DNA from: Anaerolineae bacterium
GTDB lineage: Bacteria > Chloroflexota > Anaerolineae > UBA4142 > SHND01
Reading direction: 5' to 3'
NCBI GenBank assembly: GCA_022072245.1
Contig: JAJVIA010000006.1
Coordinates: 1-37,857 of the forward strand
DNA: 37,857 bases
The position numbers were made by a program, and so were the translations under genes. Under the pieces are notes generated by a model. The model ran no database searches, had not been told where the DNA came from, and saw nothing but the letters and a program-made list of their open reading frames with translations. Of the stretch, positions 26,340 to 34,391 are shown one piece after another; within the stretch, counting starts at the first letter, position 1, and each line of letters opens with the position of its first letter.

Positions 26340-27478
26340 TGTGTATTTACCAATGTTTCAAATAATTTTTCGTATTCATCCAACGTTTTTTCGGTATTGA
26401 AAATTTCGCGAATCTGCGCGCGCGTTTTCATGTACGCATGGCGGTTCGTCAAAACCTCAATCAAACCTTCCGCCAGCGCGCGGGGGTCGCGGGGCGCGAC
26501 GAGCTTGCCCATTCCCGTCACGCGCACCACCTCACGCGCGCCGGGAATGTTTGTGGCGACGACAGGCGTACCGGACAACATGGCTTCGATTTGCACGCTC
26601 GGAAAACAATCGGTGCGGCTCGGCAGCGCAAACACATCATTGAGCGCGTAAAAATTCGCAAGCCGCTGCGGGTCCAGCAGCAAACCCAGCGTTACGATGC
26701 TTTCGCGTTCTTGTTCCACCAAATGTTTCCACCGGTCGAAAAAGCGTTCGTACACCACATTGATTTCGCCCGCGTACACAAATTTTACGTCGGGAATTTT
26801 CGCGCGCACGAACGGAATGGCTTGCAATAAATAATCGAAACCTTTTTCCTCCACAAAACGTCCGGCGAAACCGACAAGTTTATTTTGGGTTAAACCCAAT
26901 TCCGCGCGCCACTGCGCGACCTGTTCTAGATTCGGTTCGGGAATTTCAACCGGCGGATAAATGCAATCGAGTTTGGCGCGAAACGGCGATAGAAATTTAC
27001 TGTGGTCGGCGTAATCGCAGCTGTGAACGGTGATGCGCGTCGCCTCGCGTTCGCCCTGCACCATCAGCGCGGTCATGGCGCGTTCGATAAATTGGTCGCG
27101 GGAATTTTGCGGCATCACCAAATCGCCATGATGCGTAAGCACGGTCGGTTTGCCGCGCATCAAACCGACGCGTGTCACCAGATTCGTTTCCAGCATTGGC
27201 GTATGCACTTGGAGCAAATCGTGTTCGCGCGCGAGCCGATAGAGCGTCGGCAGAAACGCGGGCATCACCACGCCGCGACTCAGATGCAACGCGGTGGGCA
27301 AACGCACGATGCGTACGCCATTGTGCATTTCCGTGCGCGCCAATTCTTTTTTGTATTGCGATGTGAGAACCGTCAGCTGATGGCCCCGTTTAGCGAGACC
27401 TTCCGCCAAACGCAGCGCGTAGGCGGTCAAGCCCGTCCAGTGAGGATAGTAATACGTTAAACTGACCAGAATTTTCAA
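26336..27478 (-). CDS. GT4-family (GT-B fold) glycosyltransferase
   Basis: This 380-residue cytoplasmic enzyme has the two Rossmann-like domains of GT-B transferases. The N-terminal domain opens MKILVSLTYYYPHWTGLTAY, with a Gly-rich acceptor loop. The C-terminal donor domain starts LVGFAGRFVEEKGFDYLLQAI (about 200-220) and contains ALPSRTDCFPSVQIEAMLSG. In that stretch the family's Glu-x7-Glu nucleotide-sugar motif appears as Asp-x7-Glu, a conservative change. It should add a sugar from a nucleotide donor, with retention, to a membrane-bound acceptor. It overlaps the YfhO-like gene upstream and the methyltransferase gene downstream by 4 bp each. It is the only nucleotide-sugar-dependent glycosyltransferase recognised in the window. 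Confidence 0.93.
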   Translation of the reverse strand: MKILVSLTYYYPHWTGLTAYALRLAEGLAKRGHQLTVLTSQYKKELARTEMHNGVRIVRLPTALHLSRGVVMPAFLPTLYRLAREHDLLQVHTPMLETNLVTRVGLMRGKPTVLTHHGDLVMPQNSRDQFIERAMTALMVQGEREATRITVHSCDYADHSKFLSPFRAKLDCIYPPVEIPEPNLEQVAQWRAELGLTQNKLVGFAGRFVEEKGFDYLLQAIPFVRAKIPDVKFVYAGEINVVYERFFDRWKHLVEQERESIVTLGLLLDPQRLANFYALNDVFALPSRTDCFPSVQIEAMLSGTPVVATNIPGAREVVRVTGMGKLVAPRDPRALAEGLIEVLTNRHAYMKTRAQIREIFNTEKTLDEYEKLFETLVNTQ

Positions 27479-29547
27479 ACGACGCTCCGACTAGGAATAT
27501 CTTGAACTTGTTCGGCGTTCACCGCCGCGAAATTATTCGGTTTGCGCCACAAAAAAATCGCCCACACACAGCCCAAACCTAAAAGCGCAAAACCGAGCAT
27601 CCCTTCCCAGGGCCGATAGCGCAATTGAATGAGATGTTTGCCAGCCGGCAGCGCCAGCGCAATCCATCGTTCATTTTCAATTTGCGCCGCTTTGCCATCC
27701 ACCGTTACATTCCATCCCGACCAATTATTTTCTTTGACCACCAACTCGCCCGCTTGACGCGTTTCACAGGCAACGTCAATATCGCCCGCGTCGCCTTGCG
27801 CCGCGCAGATGGTCGGCTCGGCGGAAGCGTATTCCACTTGGGCATATTCTTGATTTGTCGCCGCGCGATACAGCTTGATGCCATCCACCTCAGGAATCGA
27901 ACCTGCCTCAACGGTCTCTTTGGGCGCCCACTTGCCTTCCGCCTGAAGCGCGGGCGCGGGCGACGGACGATCTTTCCAACCCCATGCGAACGGATACCCC
28001 GCAATTTTCAAGCCGCGCGCCATCGCCGACTCTAAATATCCCACTTCGCCCCAAGGAAAATTAACCCATTCGAGCGTGGGCGTATGCAGCGCCGCAATCA
28101 CGCGCGGCACGTTCGGCGATAACGCATCCATCCGAATCCATCCCTGCGTAACTTGTTTCACATTCCACACGCCCCAAATTAAAGGAAGCACAAGCAGCCA
28201 ATTCAAAGTAAAAGCCAGCGGTTTCGCGCCGTTCGCGTTCTGAATACCGATTTGCAACTGAACCGCAAGTTTGGCAAACAAGCGATCCACCCCAATCGCG
28301 CCGAGACCCAAGATCGGCAGCACGGCGAGACCGGCAATGACGGGCGAACTCCGCAAACTCATAATTTGATAACCGAGCCAAGATTTTGGAAACTGCTGAT
28401 TGATAAATTGACGCGGCTCTAAACTCGCCACAATCACCGCCGTCATTGCCGCCAAAAGCAAAAACAACATGACGCGCGTTTCCGTTCCAGCGCGCGCCAT
28501 ACGCACGCCCACCAATGCCAAGAGAATCGCCATCCAACCAATATAATTTACATAGAGCGCCGGAAACGGCGCCATCGCCAAAATCGGCGTCCCATAAAAG
28601 CGCGGGTCATTCACCACAAAACTCAAGGGAATAAACGTGAACGGTTGGATGCCGCCAAAATTCACGTCCGCCGCTTTGGTGACTTGGGAAAAATTGAGCG
28701 CGAACGACAAGACAAACGGCGCGGCGAGCAAAAACGCCAGCGCAAACGCTTGCGCGTACCGCCGCGCCACCAATCCAAAATTTGGTTTGCCCCACGGCAA
28801 GAGAATCAAGGTCAATGGCAGCAAAAGAATAAACCCAAACTGAATGTATCCTTGCCCCGCCACCGCCGCGCACGCCAACAAAATACCCGACAGAACCGCC
28901 GCGCGACGCGAACCCGTCAACGCCACGCGAATAAATGGCGGAAAAATGAGCGCGACCGACGCCGTCGCCAAGGCGACGCCAAACCAACCCATCTGCATCC
29001 GCCCCGCGATATTGCCCGCGACCACCGCGAGCAGCGCGCTCCACATACGCGCCAGCCAACCCAAACCCAACACGCGCGCTAACCACCACTGCGCCAAGCC
29101 CGCCATGAAAAAAATTCCCACCAAAGCGATTTTGCTGCCATTGATAACGCCCCAGCCCAAAGTGGTGACGATTACCAATGGATGCAAACTACTGGGAAAT
29201 AAATCTGCCAGAGCCGGCGCGCCGCCATTCAAACCGCCATTCCAAAAAAAACAGAGACCACATTCGCGCCAACGCGTCCAGAGGTGATGAAAATTAACCG
29301 TGAGAAAAAAATCTACGCCCGCCGGTTGAGTGAGCGGGTCAAAATTTAAATAGGGCGACGCAAACCAAATTGTCCAAATCGCCAAAAGCGTCAATTCGAG
29401 CAGCGCTGGAAGCTGCTTTCGCAGCGCTGCCGCGCCGCGCCCAAACGCGGCGGCGAATTGTTCCGCCGTAGGAATGTGCGCCGAGAGTTTTATCCAAGCA
29501 GCTGTACGGGACGTTCGAGACAGATCGGAGCGGGAATGAATGGACAT
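27475..29547 (-). CDS. YfhO-like polytopic membrane protein (GT-C-like)
   Basis: With ATG at 29545-29547 the product has 690 residues and about 12 membrane helices. GGGAGG (29555-29560) lies 7 bases upstream, which decides this start over a TTG five codons earlier. The first outer loop holds PAGVDFFLTVNFHHLWTRW and then CFFWNGGLNGGAPALADLFPSSLHPLVIV. This matches the YfhO/DUF6541 pattern, where a Trp-Asn-Gly-Gly loop is followed by a Pro-rich helix start. The C-terminal soluble part contains WSGWNVTVDGKAAQIENERW and a final helix, as in YfhO C-termini. YfhO proteins are implicated in glycosylating lipoteichoic acid and related polymers in Firmicutes; the substrate here is unknown. Its stop overlaps the GT4 start by 4 bp. 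Confidence 0.85.
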   Translation of the reverse strand: MSIHSRSDLSRTSRTAAWIKLSAHIPTAEQFAAAFGRGAAALRKQLPALLELTLLAIWTIWFASPYLNFDPLTQPAGVDFFLTVNFHHLWTRWRECGLCFFWNGGLNGGAPALADLFPSSLHPLVIVTTLGWGVINGSKIALVGIFFMAGLAQWWLARVLGLGWLARMWSALLAVVAGNIAGRMQMGWFGVALATASVALIFPPFIRVALTGSRRAAVLSGILLACAAVAGQGYIQFGFILLLPLTLILLPWGKPNFGLVARRYAQAFALAFLLAAPFVLSFALNFSQVTKAADVNFGGIQPFTFIPLSFVVNDPRFYGTPILAMAPFPALYVNYIGWMAILLALVGVRMARAGTETRVMLFLLLAAMTAVIVASLEPRQFINQQFPKSWLGYQIMSLRSSPVIAGLAVLPILGLGAIGVDRLFAKLAVQLQIGIQNANGAKPLAFTLNWLLVLPLIWGVWNVKQVTQGWIRMDALSPNVPRVIAALHTPTLEWVNFPWGEVGYLESAMARGLKIAGYPFAWGWKDRPSPAPALQAEGKWAPKETVEAGSIPEVDGIKLYRAATNQEYAQVEYASAEPTICAAQGDAGDIDVACETRQAGELVVKENNWSGWNVTVDGKAAQIENERWIALALPAGKHLIQLRYRPWEGMLGFALLGLGCVWAIFLWRKPNNFAAVNAEQVQDIPSRSVV

Positions 29548-29554
29548 GACGCAT

Positions 29555-29560
29555 CCTCCC
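29555..29560 (-). promoter_or_regulatory. Ribosome-binding site deciding the YfhO-like start
   Basis: GGGAGG is 7 bases before ATG 29547 and overlaps the alternative upstream TTG start, which therefore cannot be used efficiently. Confidence 0.75.
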
Positions 29561-29571
29561 AAACAAAAAAT

Positions 29572-30582
29572 TTACTCTGCCGTTCGGTCAACCGCCGCAT
29601 TCTGCGTGCTAATGTCTTGAATTTTTGCCAAATCAATCCCTTGGCGCGCCGTCGAAATAATTCCCAAAAGCATCAACATCAAATATGAAATGCCGTGAAT
29701 CACAAACGCGTATGCCAGCGCGAGATTTTTGTCCGCGCCAAAAATGGTCGTCAAGATAAAAACCGCCGCCAAATGAAAGACGCCCAATTGCCCCGGCGAT
29801 GCCGCCACCGTTACCACCAATGCGGTGGCGACCTGCACCCAAAAACCGGCAATCAACGGCAGCTGCAAACCCATCGCCAACATCACCAGCCACGCCAAGA
29901 CGGACGCAAAGAACCAAATTTCAATGGACCATGCGATAGCTTTGAGCAAAGGGCGCGGCGTGCGAATCACCGCAAAGCCCGCAATCAAATGTTCGATGAA
30001 ACGCCACAAACCTTCGCGCTGCAAAAAGGGAAACGGCGCCGCGAGTCTTTTGAGAAACGCCACGCCGCGCGCTTGCTGGTACGAAATGACCGCCAGCGCA
30101 ATCAACAACGCCAAACCGATGACGCCCAACGTCAAACCGGCGCGCACATAATCTTGCGGCACGTTGGGCGTAAACGGCAGCATGAGAACCAAAAACAAAA
30201 CCACCGTCAAACCGTCCAACGTGCGTTCGACCACCACTGTGGACAGGGCGCGCGCCACCGGAATTTTTTCCAGCGTGCCGAGCAAATACGCACGCGCGAA
30301 ATCGCCGATGCGCGCGGGCGTGACATTGCTCAACAAATAACCAATGTTGAGCGCATCAAAGGTGCGACTCCAGCGCGGATGGTACGGAAAAAAAAGCGCC
30401 TGCCAACGAAACGCGCGGCCCACATAGCTAATCATAAAGACGCCAATCAATACCGGCAGCCACCACCAATTGAATTGCGCGAGCGACGCCAATAATTTAT
30501 CGAATTGGATGCCCTGAAACGCCAAGACGAGCGTGACGATGGTAAGGATGAGACCAATCCAGAAGCGTTTGGATTTGAGCAA
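29572..30582 (-). CDS. LPG-synthase-TM / AglD-like flippase-domain membrane protein
   Basis: The 336-residue product has about 8 membrane helices and belongs to the UPF0104/lysylphosphatidylglycerol-synthase transmembrane family, often called flippase-like. Seen are the early FMISYVGRAFRWQALF segment, the conserved NIGYLLSNVTPARIGDFARAYLL motif (about 80-102), and TVVVERTLDGLTVVLFL. The later AASPGQLGVFHLAAVFIL segment is the second family signature. No C-terminal synthase (DUF2156) domain is present, so it is not an MprF enzyme. Such proteins are thought to act on lipid carriers or lipid-linked sugars. The start is TTG (30580-30582), supported by GGAG 8 bases upstream. It is the first gene of the minus-strand glycan cluster, divergent from the YkgJ-like gene. 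Confidence 0.9.
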   Translation of the reverse strand: MLKSKRFWIGLILTIVTLVLAFQGIQFDKLLASLAQFNWWWLPVLIGVFMISYVGRAFRWQALFFPYHPRWSRTFDALNIGYLLSNVTPARIGDFARAYLLGTLEKIPVARALSTVVVERTLDGLTVVLFLVLMLPFTPNVPQDYVRAGLTLGVIGLALLIALAVISYQQARGVAFLKRLAAPFPFLQREGLWRFIEHLIAGFAVIRTPRPLLKAIAWSIEIWFFASVLAWLVMLAMGLQLPLIAGFWVQVATALVVTVAASPGQLGVFHLAAVFILTTIFGADKNLALAYAFVIHGISYLMLMLLGIISTARQGIDLAKIQDISTQNAAVDRTAE

Positions 30583-30590
30583 CTATTTTT

Positions 30591-30594
30591 CTCC
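30591..30594 (-). promoter_or_regulatory. Ribosome-binding site supporting a TTG start
   Basis: GGAG lies 8 bases before TTG 30582; no ATG or GTG in frame is better placed. Confidence 0.6.
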
Positions 30595-30609
30595 GCAAGA
30601 ACACGCGCG

Positions 30610-30628
30610 GCGTCAATCAGGTTGACGC
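30610..30628. promoter_or_regulatory. Palindrome over the -35 box, candidate operator
   Basis: GCGTCAA and TTGACGC form a perfect 7-bp inverted repeat with a 5-bp spacer (TCAGG). The right arm contains the -35 box of the plus-strand promoter. Its position suggests a repressor site or a promoter-blocking hairpin in the divergent gap. Confidence 0.5.
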
Positions 30629-30649
30629 TGCGCGCGACGCTATTATAAT
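30622..30649 (+). promoter_or_regulatory. Promoter of the YkgJ-like gene
   Basis: TTGACG (30622-30627), a 16-bp spacer, then TATAAT (30644-30649): 5 of 6 and 6 of 6 matches. The start point would be near 30656. The complementary strand also reads TATAAT at 30642-30647, so the -10 region may serve the divergent glycan cluster as well, although its -35 is weak. Confidence 0.75.
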
Positions 30650-30679
30650 GCCGTTATTTGGAGAAACGAAACGAACCCG

Positions 30680-30937
30680 ATGAATTGTCGCAGCGGCTGC
30701 GGCGCGTGCTGTATCGCGCTTTCAATTTCTTCGCCCATCCCCGGGATGCCCGACGGCAAACCGGCGGGCGTGCGCTGCGCGCAATTGACCGCCGACAACC
30801 GCTGCGCCATCTTTGATTCCCCCGAACGGCCCCCAGTTTGCGCGCGCCTGCGTCCCACGCCAGAAATGTGCGGCGAAACCTTTGAACACGCAATGGCGTA
30901 TTTGGAATGGTTAGAGCGCGAAACCGCCAGCGCGTAA
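30680..30937 (+). CDS. YkgJ-family (UPF0153) cysteine-cluster protein
   Basis: This 85-residue protein closely resembles E. coli YkgJ. It has [20 protein letters not shown] (Cys3, Cys7, Cys10, Cys11), then [37 protein letters not shown] and the final [17 protein letters not shown]. The conserved cysteines suggest a zinc or iron-sulfur binding cluster; the biochemical role of the family is unknown. Length is normal for the short bacterial form. The start ATG lies about 24 bases below the predicted start point; the GGAG 16 bases upstream is too far to be an ideal ribosome-binding site. It is on the plus strand, just before glnA. Confidence 0.9.
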   Translation: MNCRSGCGACCIALSISSPIPGMPDGKPAGVRCAQLTADNRCAIFDSPERPPVCARLRPTPEMCGETFEHAMAYLEWLERETASA

Positions 30938-30956
30938 TTTTTCTTTTTCCCCAACC

Positions 30957-30966
30957 TGCATATAAT
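30957..30966 (+). promoter_or_regulatory. Possible -10 element of glnA
   Basis: TATAAT (30961-30966) is perfect, preceded by TG two bases upstream. No -35 is recognisable at 16-18 bp, where a pyrimidine-rich tract lies instead. This may mean activator dependence. The start point would be near 30973, with a leader of about 69 bases. Confidence 0.4.
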
Positions 30967-31029
30967 TGGCTCTGCCCCACCGCGACGTGAAAAATTTTAT
31001 AGAGCGCCAAAGACGGAATGCTCAACCAC

Positions 31030-31034
31030 AGGAG
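31030..31034 (+). promoter_or_regulatory. Ribosome-binding site deciding the glnA start
   Basis: AGGAG lies 7 bases before ATG 31042. It falls inside the reading frame if the upstream ATG at 31018 were used, so 31042 is the true start. Confidence 0.85.
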
Positions 31035-31041
31035 TGTTAGT

Positions 31042-32475
31042 ATGAGCGCTCAACTGCGCGACTTTTTGGAAATCCCGTACGCCGAGCTGGAAGAGCTGAA
31101 TCTGGCAGCCAAAGCGCAACGGCTCGGGCGCGTCGCAACCGATGTGGTGCGTGAAGAACGCGCCCGATACCTCACCGACGAAAAGCGCATCAAAGCGGTG
31201 ACGGTTTGTTTCACCGACCTCGAAGGCCGCCTCCACATGCTGGACTATGACAAGAAATTTTTGCTCCAGTCCGCAGACAATCTCACGTTCGACGGCTCTT
31301 CGGTGCGCGGTTTTTCGCGCCAAGCCGAATCCGATTTGCGGCTCGGCATTGATTGGCACGCCTTTTACTGGCTGCCCGCCGATGTTTTTGGGCCCGGCAA
31401 AATTCTCGTCTTTGGCGATGTGCAGGAACGCAATGGCGTCGCGTATCCCGCCGACATGCGGTCGCGTCTCAAAAGCTATTCGCAAGAATTGTGGGCTCGC
31501 GACGAGACGGTGTGCAATGCCGCAACCGAAATCGAAGGCTTCCTCTTCAAGGGCCGCGATGCGGAACGGCATCATTACGAAACCGGTCATTTCGAATTCG
31601 TCAGCATCGGCGGCTATTATCATTCCCTGCCCGGCGATACGCTGCGGCAGTTTATTGACACCGCCGCCGAAGTGCAGCGCGCGATGGGTTTCGCCAATGA
31701 AAAAGATCATCCCGAAGTCGCGCCCTCGCAATTCGAAATGAATTACAGCTATACCGAAGCGTCCGTCGCCGCCGACCAAATTCAATTGTATAAATTGATT
31801 TGTCGTCAGGTGGCAAGCAGTCTGGATACCACCGCGTCGTTTTTGCCCAAACCCGTCACCGGCGTCAACGGCAATGGGATGCACACGAATCTTTCCGTTT
31901 CGCGCAAAGGCAAAAATTTATTCTGGGACGCGCGGGGCGAAGAGAACCTCAGCAAGTTCGCGTGGAATTTTGTGGACCGCCTGCTCACAAGCGGCGACCA
32001 GCTTTGTCTCCTCTTGAACTCGAGCGTCAATTCGTACCGCCGCCTCGACCCGCATTTTGAAGCGCCCAATCAAATCAAAGCGTCGCCGATTGACCGCGGT
32101 TCGATGGTGCGAATTCCAATCGGCAACGAAAAATCCGCGCGCATCGAAGTCCGTTCGATTGCGCCCGACGCCAATCCGTACATGGCAATTTTTGCGCTGC
32201 TCAAAACGGGTTTGGAAGGTCCGCGCGCCGCAGACGCCGCCGCGTTACGCGACCAAAAGCGTTATCTGCCCGACAATATCTATGACGCCATCGCAAAATT
32301 TTCCGCCAGCAAATATCTCGCGACGGCGCTCTCGCCCGACATTGTAAATAAATACGCGGAATTAAAACTCGCGTCCGCCGAACGCTGTCCCAAAGCGCTC
32401 GGCTCGCGCATCAAACGCGCCGAAATCATGTTCCACCACGAAGTCACCAATCAATATCTGTGGACGCAGTTTTAA
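31042..32475 (+). CDS. glnA: Glutamine synthetase, divergent type I
   Basis: Glutamine synthetase condenses glutamate and ammonia with ATP in the cytoplasm. The 477-residue protein has the beta-grasp N-terminal motif LTFDGSSVRGF (81-91), metal ligands in TEIEGFLF (about 162-169) and HPEVAPSQFE (223-232), and the ATP/glutamate loop GVNGNGMHTNLS (274-285). Further on are NSYRRLDPHFEAP, MVRIPI and ARIEVRSIAPDANPY (about 366-380). Some motifs differ from textbook GS-I: Pro-His-Phe-Glu-Ala-Pro instead of Pro-Gly-Tyr-Glu-Ala-Pro, His-Thr-Asn instead of His-Thr-His, and EIEGF for the usual E-x-E-F-F/Y. A Tyr in DNIYDA (about 414) sits near the adenylylation-loop position of enterobacterial enzymes, which is only suggestive. 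It is followed by a strong terminator and appears monocistronic or paired with the YkgJ-like gene. Confidence 0.93.
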   Translation: MSAQLRDFLEIPYAELEELNLAAKAQRLGRVATDVVREERARYLTDEKRIKAVTVCFTDLEGRLHMLDYDKKFLLQSADNLTFDGSSVRGFSRQAESDLRLGIDWHAFYWLPADVFGPGKILVFGDVQERNGVAYPADMRSRLKSYSQELWARDETVCNAATEIEGFLFKGRDAERHHYETGHFEFVSIGGYYHSLPGDTLRQFIDTAAEVQRAMGFANEKDHPEVAPSQFEMNYSYTEASVAADQIQLYKLICRQVASSLDTTASFLPKPVTGVNGNGMHTNLSVSRKGKNLFWDARGEENLSKFAWNFVDRLLTSGDQLCLLLNSSVNSYRRLDPHFEAPNQIKASPIDRGSMVRIPIGNEKSARIEVRSIAPDANPYMAIFALLKTGLEGPRAADAAALRDQKRYLPDNIYDAIAKFSASKYLATALSPDIVNKYAELKLASAERCPKALGSRIKRAEIMFHHEVTNQYLWTQF

Positions 32476-32499
32476 CGCTTTACCAGAGGCAGCCAATCA

Positions 32500-32551
32500 A
32501 ACTTGCGAAATTTTCGCGGCAGACCGCGCCGCAGTTTCGCAAGTTTTTTTT
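32500..32551 (+). terminator. Intrinsic terminator of glnA
   Basis: AACTTGCGAAA (32500-32510) pairs perfectly with TTTCGCAAGTT (32535-32545). The loop contains a further GC-rich stem (CGCGG/CCGCG-like), and eight T residues (32544-32551) follow. It lies in the convergent gap to the minus-strand GT39 gene. Confidence 0.9.
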
Positions 32552-32568
32552 CGCGTTCGCGCGCGCGG

Positions 32569-34383
32569 TTAGCGCGGCGGCTGCAATTGTTTTTCGATTT
32601 CCGCCGCGCTCAGCGCGCGCATTTTTTGAAAAATAATCGGCTGCGGATGGTCGTACACCGAGAAACTTTCGTCCGCGTAACCCCAATTCCAAGTACATTC
32701 ATTGGGCAATAACGCGCGCACGCGCGCGGCGTCAAAGGACAAACCCGCAAAAGGGTCATCGCATACCGTGACGCCGAATAAATTCAAATCGCGGCGCGCC
32801 GTCATGACCGGTTCAAAACCCAACTGACCGTCGAATAATTTTTCGTAATAGCGATTGCTCATGGGATAGCGCGCTCGATTGCGCCCGATGCTGCCGTACG
32901 CGCGCGAACTGGCTACCACGACAAAATCCGCGCGCGCCAACGCGTCCGCCAAGGTCGCGCCTTTCGCCGCTGAATCCTCGTCATACAGAGCCGGCGCGAC
33001 TTGCGTATAATCCGAGCCAAACCGTTTTGTCCCGCCGACCTCCAACTGCACCGGCAACGCATCGTCCCATTCTTCGACCAACAGCGTTTTGCCGGGGGGA
33101 ACGTTTTCGTACAACCAGCGCGACGCGACGAGCCACGGATGTTCGCGCGCATAGATTTGCGTAAACGCGCTCGCATAGAAAAACGCGGAACCCAACACGA
33201 CCGCGCCCAACGCGTACGCGAGCGCGCGCCGTTCGGATAAAACGCGCGCCCACGCGCACGCGGCAATCATGTACAAGACCGGCAGCAGCGGCAAAAGATA
33301 ACGCAAGTATTTGGCGTACTGGAACGCGATGGCGAAAAAATACGCGAGCGCGAACGACAACAGCAAAGTATCGCGCCAAGCGCGCGTTCGCCGCCACTGC
33401 CCTACAAACAACGCCGCGCCGCCCCACGCGTAAAGCCCCAACGGCAAACCCATCCCCCAAATTGAACCTTGTGTAACTTGATAGACGATGGGCAGCGTGC
33501 CAGCAAATTGACGCGTGTACGGGTAATCCAGCCAGCCGCGCGCGACGAGCGTTTCGCGCAGCACATCGCGGCCGAACGCGTACCAATCCAGCGCCGCGTA
33601 CGGCTGCGTCATGAGAAATACCAGCAGCGCAATGCCAACGCTTTGCAAAAAGGGTCGTCGCACGCCGCGCCAAATTTCGCCCAGCCGCGCGCGCGAAAAA
33701 TGCCACGCTGGCGCGCGCGCCGCGCGATAACACGCGTAAAAAATCGGCGCGAGCAGCGGCAGCGCGGTGATTTTGACGGCGAGCGCAAGCCCGAACAAAA
33801 TGCCGCACAGCGCGCGCCAGTTCCGCGCATCGCGCGCGTTTTCAGTTTCGGCGAGACGAAACGCCGCATACAGCGTCGCCATGACGAAAAAAGTGAGCAG
33901 CGTATCCACCGCGTAAAAATGCGCGAGTTGAATGTGCAGCGCGGTGAACGCTACGCACGCCGCCGCAAACAAGCCGACGCGCGCGCTATAAGCGCGACGG
34001 CCCAGCAGGAACGTCAAGACGATTGTGCCGAGGTCAAACAGCCCGGATAACCAGCGCCCGAACAATATGCCGCGCGCGAGTTGGTCGTCCGCCCAGGGCC
34101 CCACAATTTGCGTTGGCGGCGCGAACGGAATTAGCGCGCGCAGCAAATAGATTGGCAGCGAGCCATAGGCGAAAAATTTGGGATTGAGCGAACTGTCGGG
34201 AGAAAAAAAAGCGGCGAGCGTATCGGGCGGTTGAAGTTTGGAAATGATGAGCGCGATTTGACGCTCGTCGGGATGAAAGAGATAACCATTGTCCCAAGCC
34301 AAACCCGTCCAACGAAAATACGCGGCAAGGAGAAGAATGAGCGCGAGAACGAGCCAAGCCCAAAACCGGTTAAAAAATCGCAT
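32569..34383 (-). CDS. Stand-alone GT39-type membrane glycosyltransferase
   Basis: The 604-residue product has a first helix at about 8-24, then the acidic loop GYLFHPDERQIAL (33-45). About 11 further helices and a C-terminal soluble tail follow. The tail reads SRWLYENVPPGKTLLVEEWD, then ARYPMSNRYYEKLFDGQLGF and SVYDHPQPIIFQK. Tail and acidic loop match the first half of the 1644-residue fusion protein almost motif by motif, so the two are paralogues; this one lacks the DUF2298 half. It should use a polyprenyl-phosphate sugar at the outer face of the membrane. It stands alone, between the glnA terminator and the enoyl-CoA hydratase terminator, with its own possible promoter. Confidence 0.9.
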   Translation of the reverse strand: MRFFNRFWAWLVLALILLLAAYFRWTGLAWDNGYLFHPDERQIALIISKLQPPDTLAAFFSPDSSLNPKFFAYGSLPIYLLRALIPFAPPTQIVGPWADDQLARGILFGRWLSGLFDLGTIVLTFLLGRRAYSARVGLFAAACVAFTALHIQLAHFYAVDTLLTFFVMATLYAAFRLAETENARDARNWRALCGILFGLALAVKITALPLLAPIFYACYRAARAPAWHFSRARLGEIWRGVRRPFLQSVGIALLVFLMTQPYAALDWYAFGRDVLRETLVARGWLDYPYTRQFAGTLPIVYQVTQGSIWGMGLPLGLYAWGGAALFVGQWRRTRAWRDTLLLSFALAYFFAIAFQYAKYLRYLLPLLPVLYMIAACAWARVLSERRALAYALGAVVLGSAFFYASAFTQIYAREHPWLVASRWLYENVPPGKTLLVEEWDDALPVQLEVGGTKRFGSDYTQVAPALYDEDSAAKGATLADALARADFVVVASSRAYGSIGRNRARYPMSNRYYEKLFDGQLGFEPVMTARRDLNLFGVTVCDDPFAGLSFDAARVRALLPNECTWNWGYADESFSVYDHPQPIIFQKMRALSAAEIEKQLQPPR

Positions 34384-34391
34384 TGCGCGCG

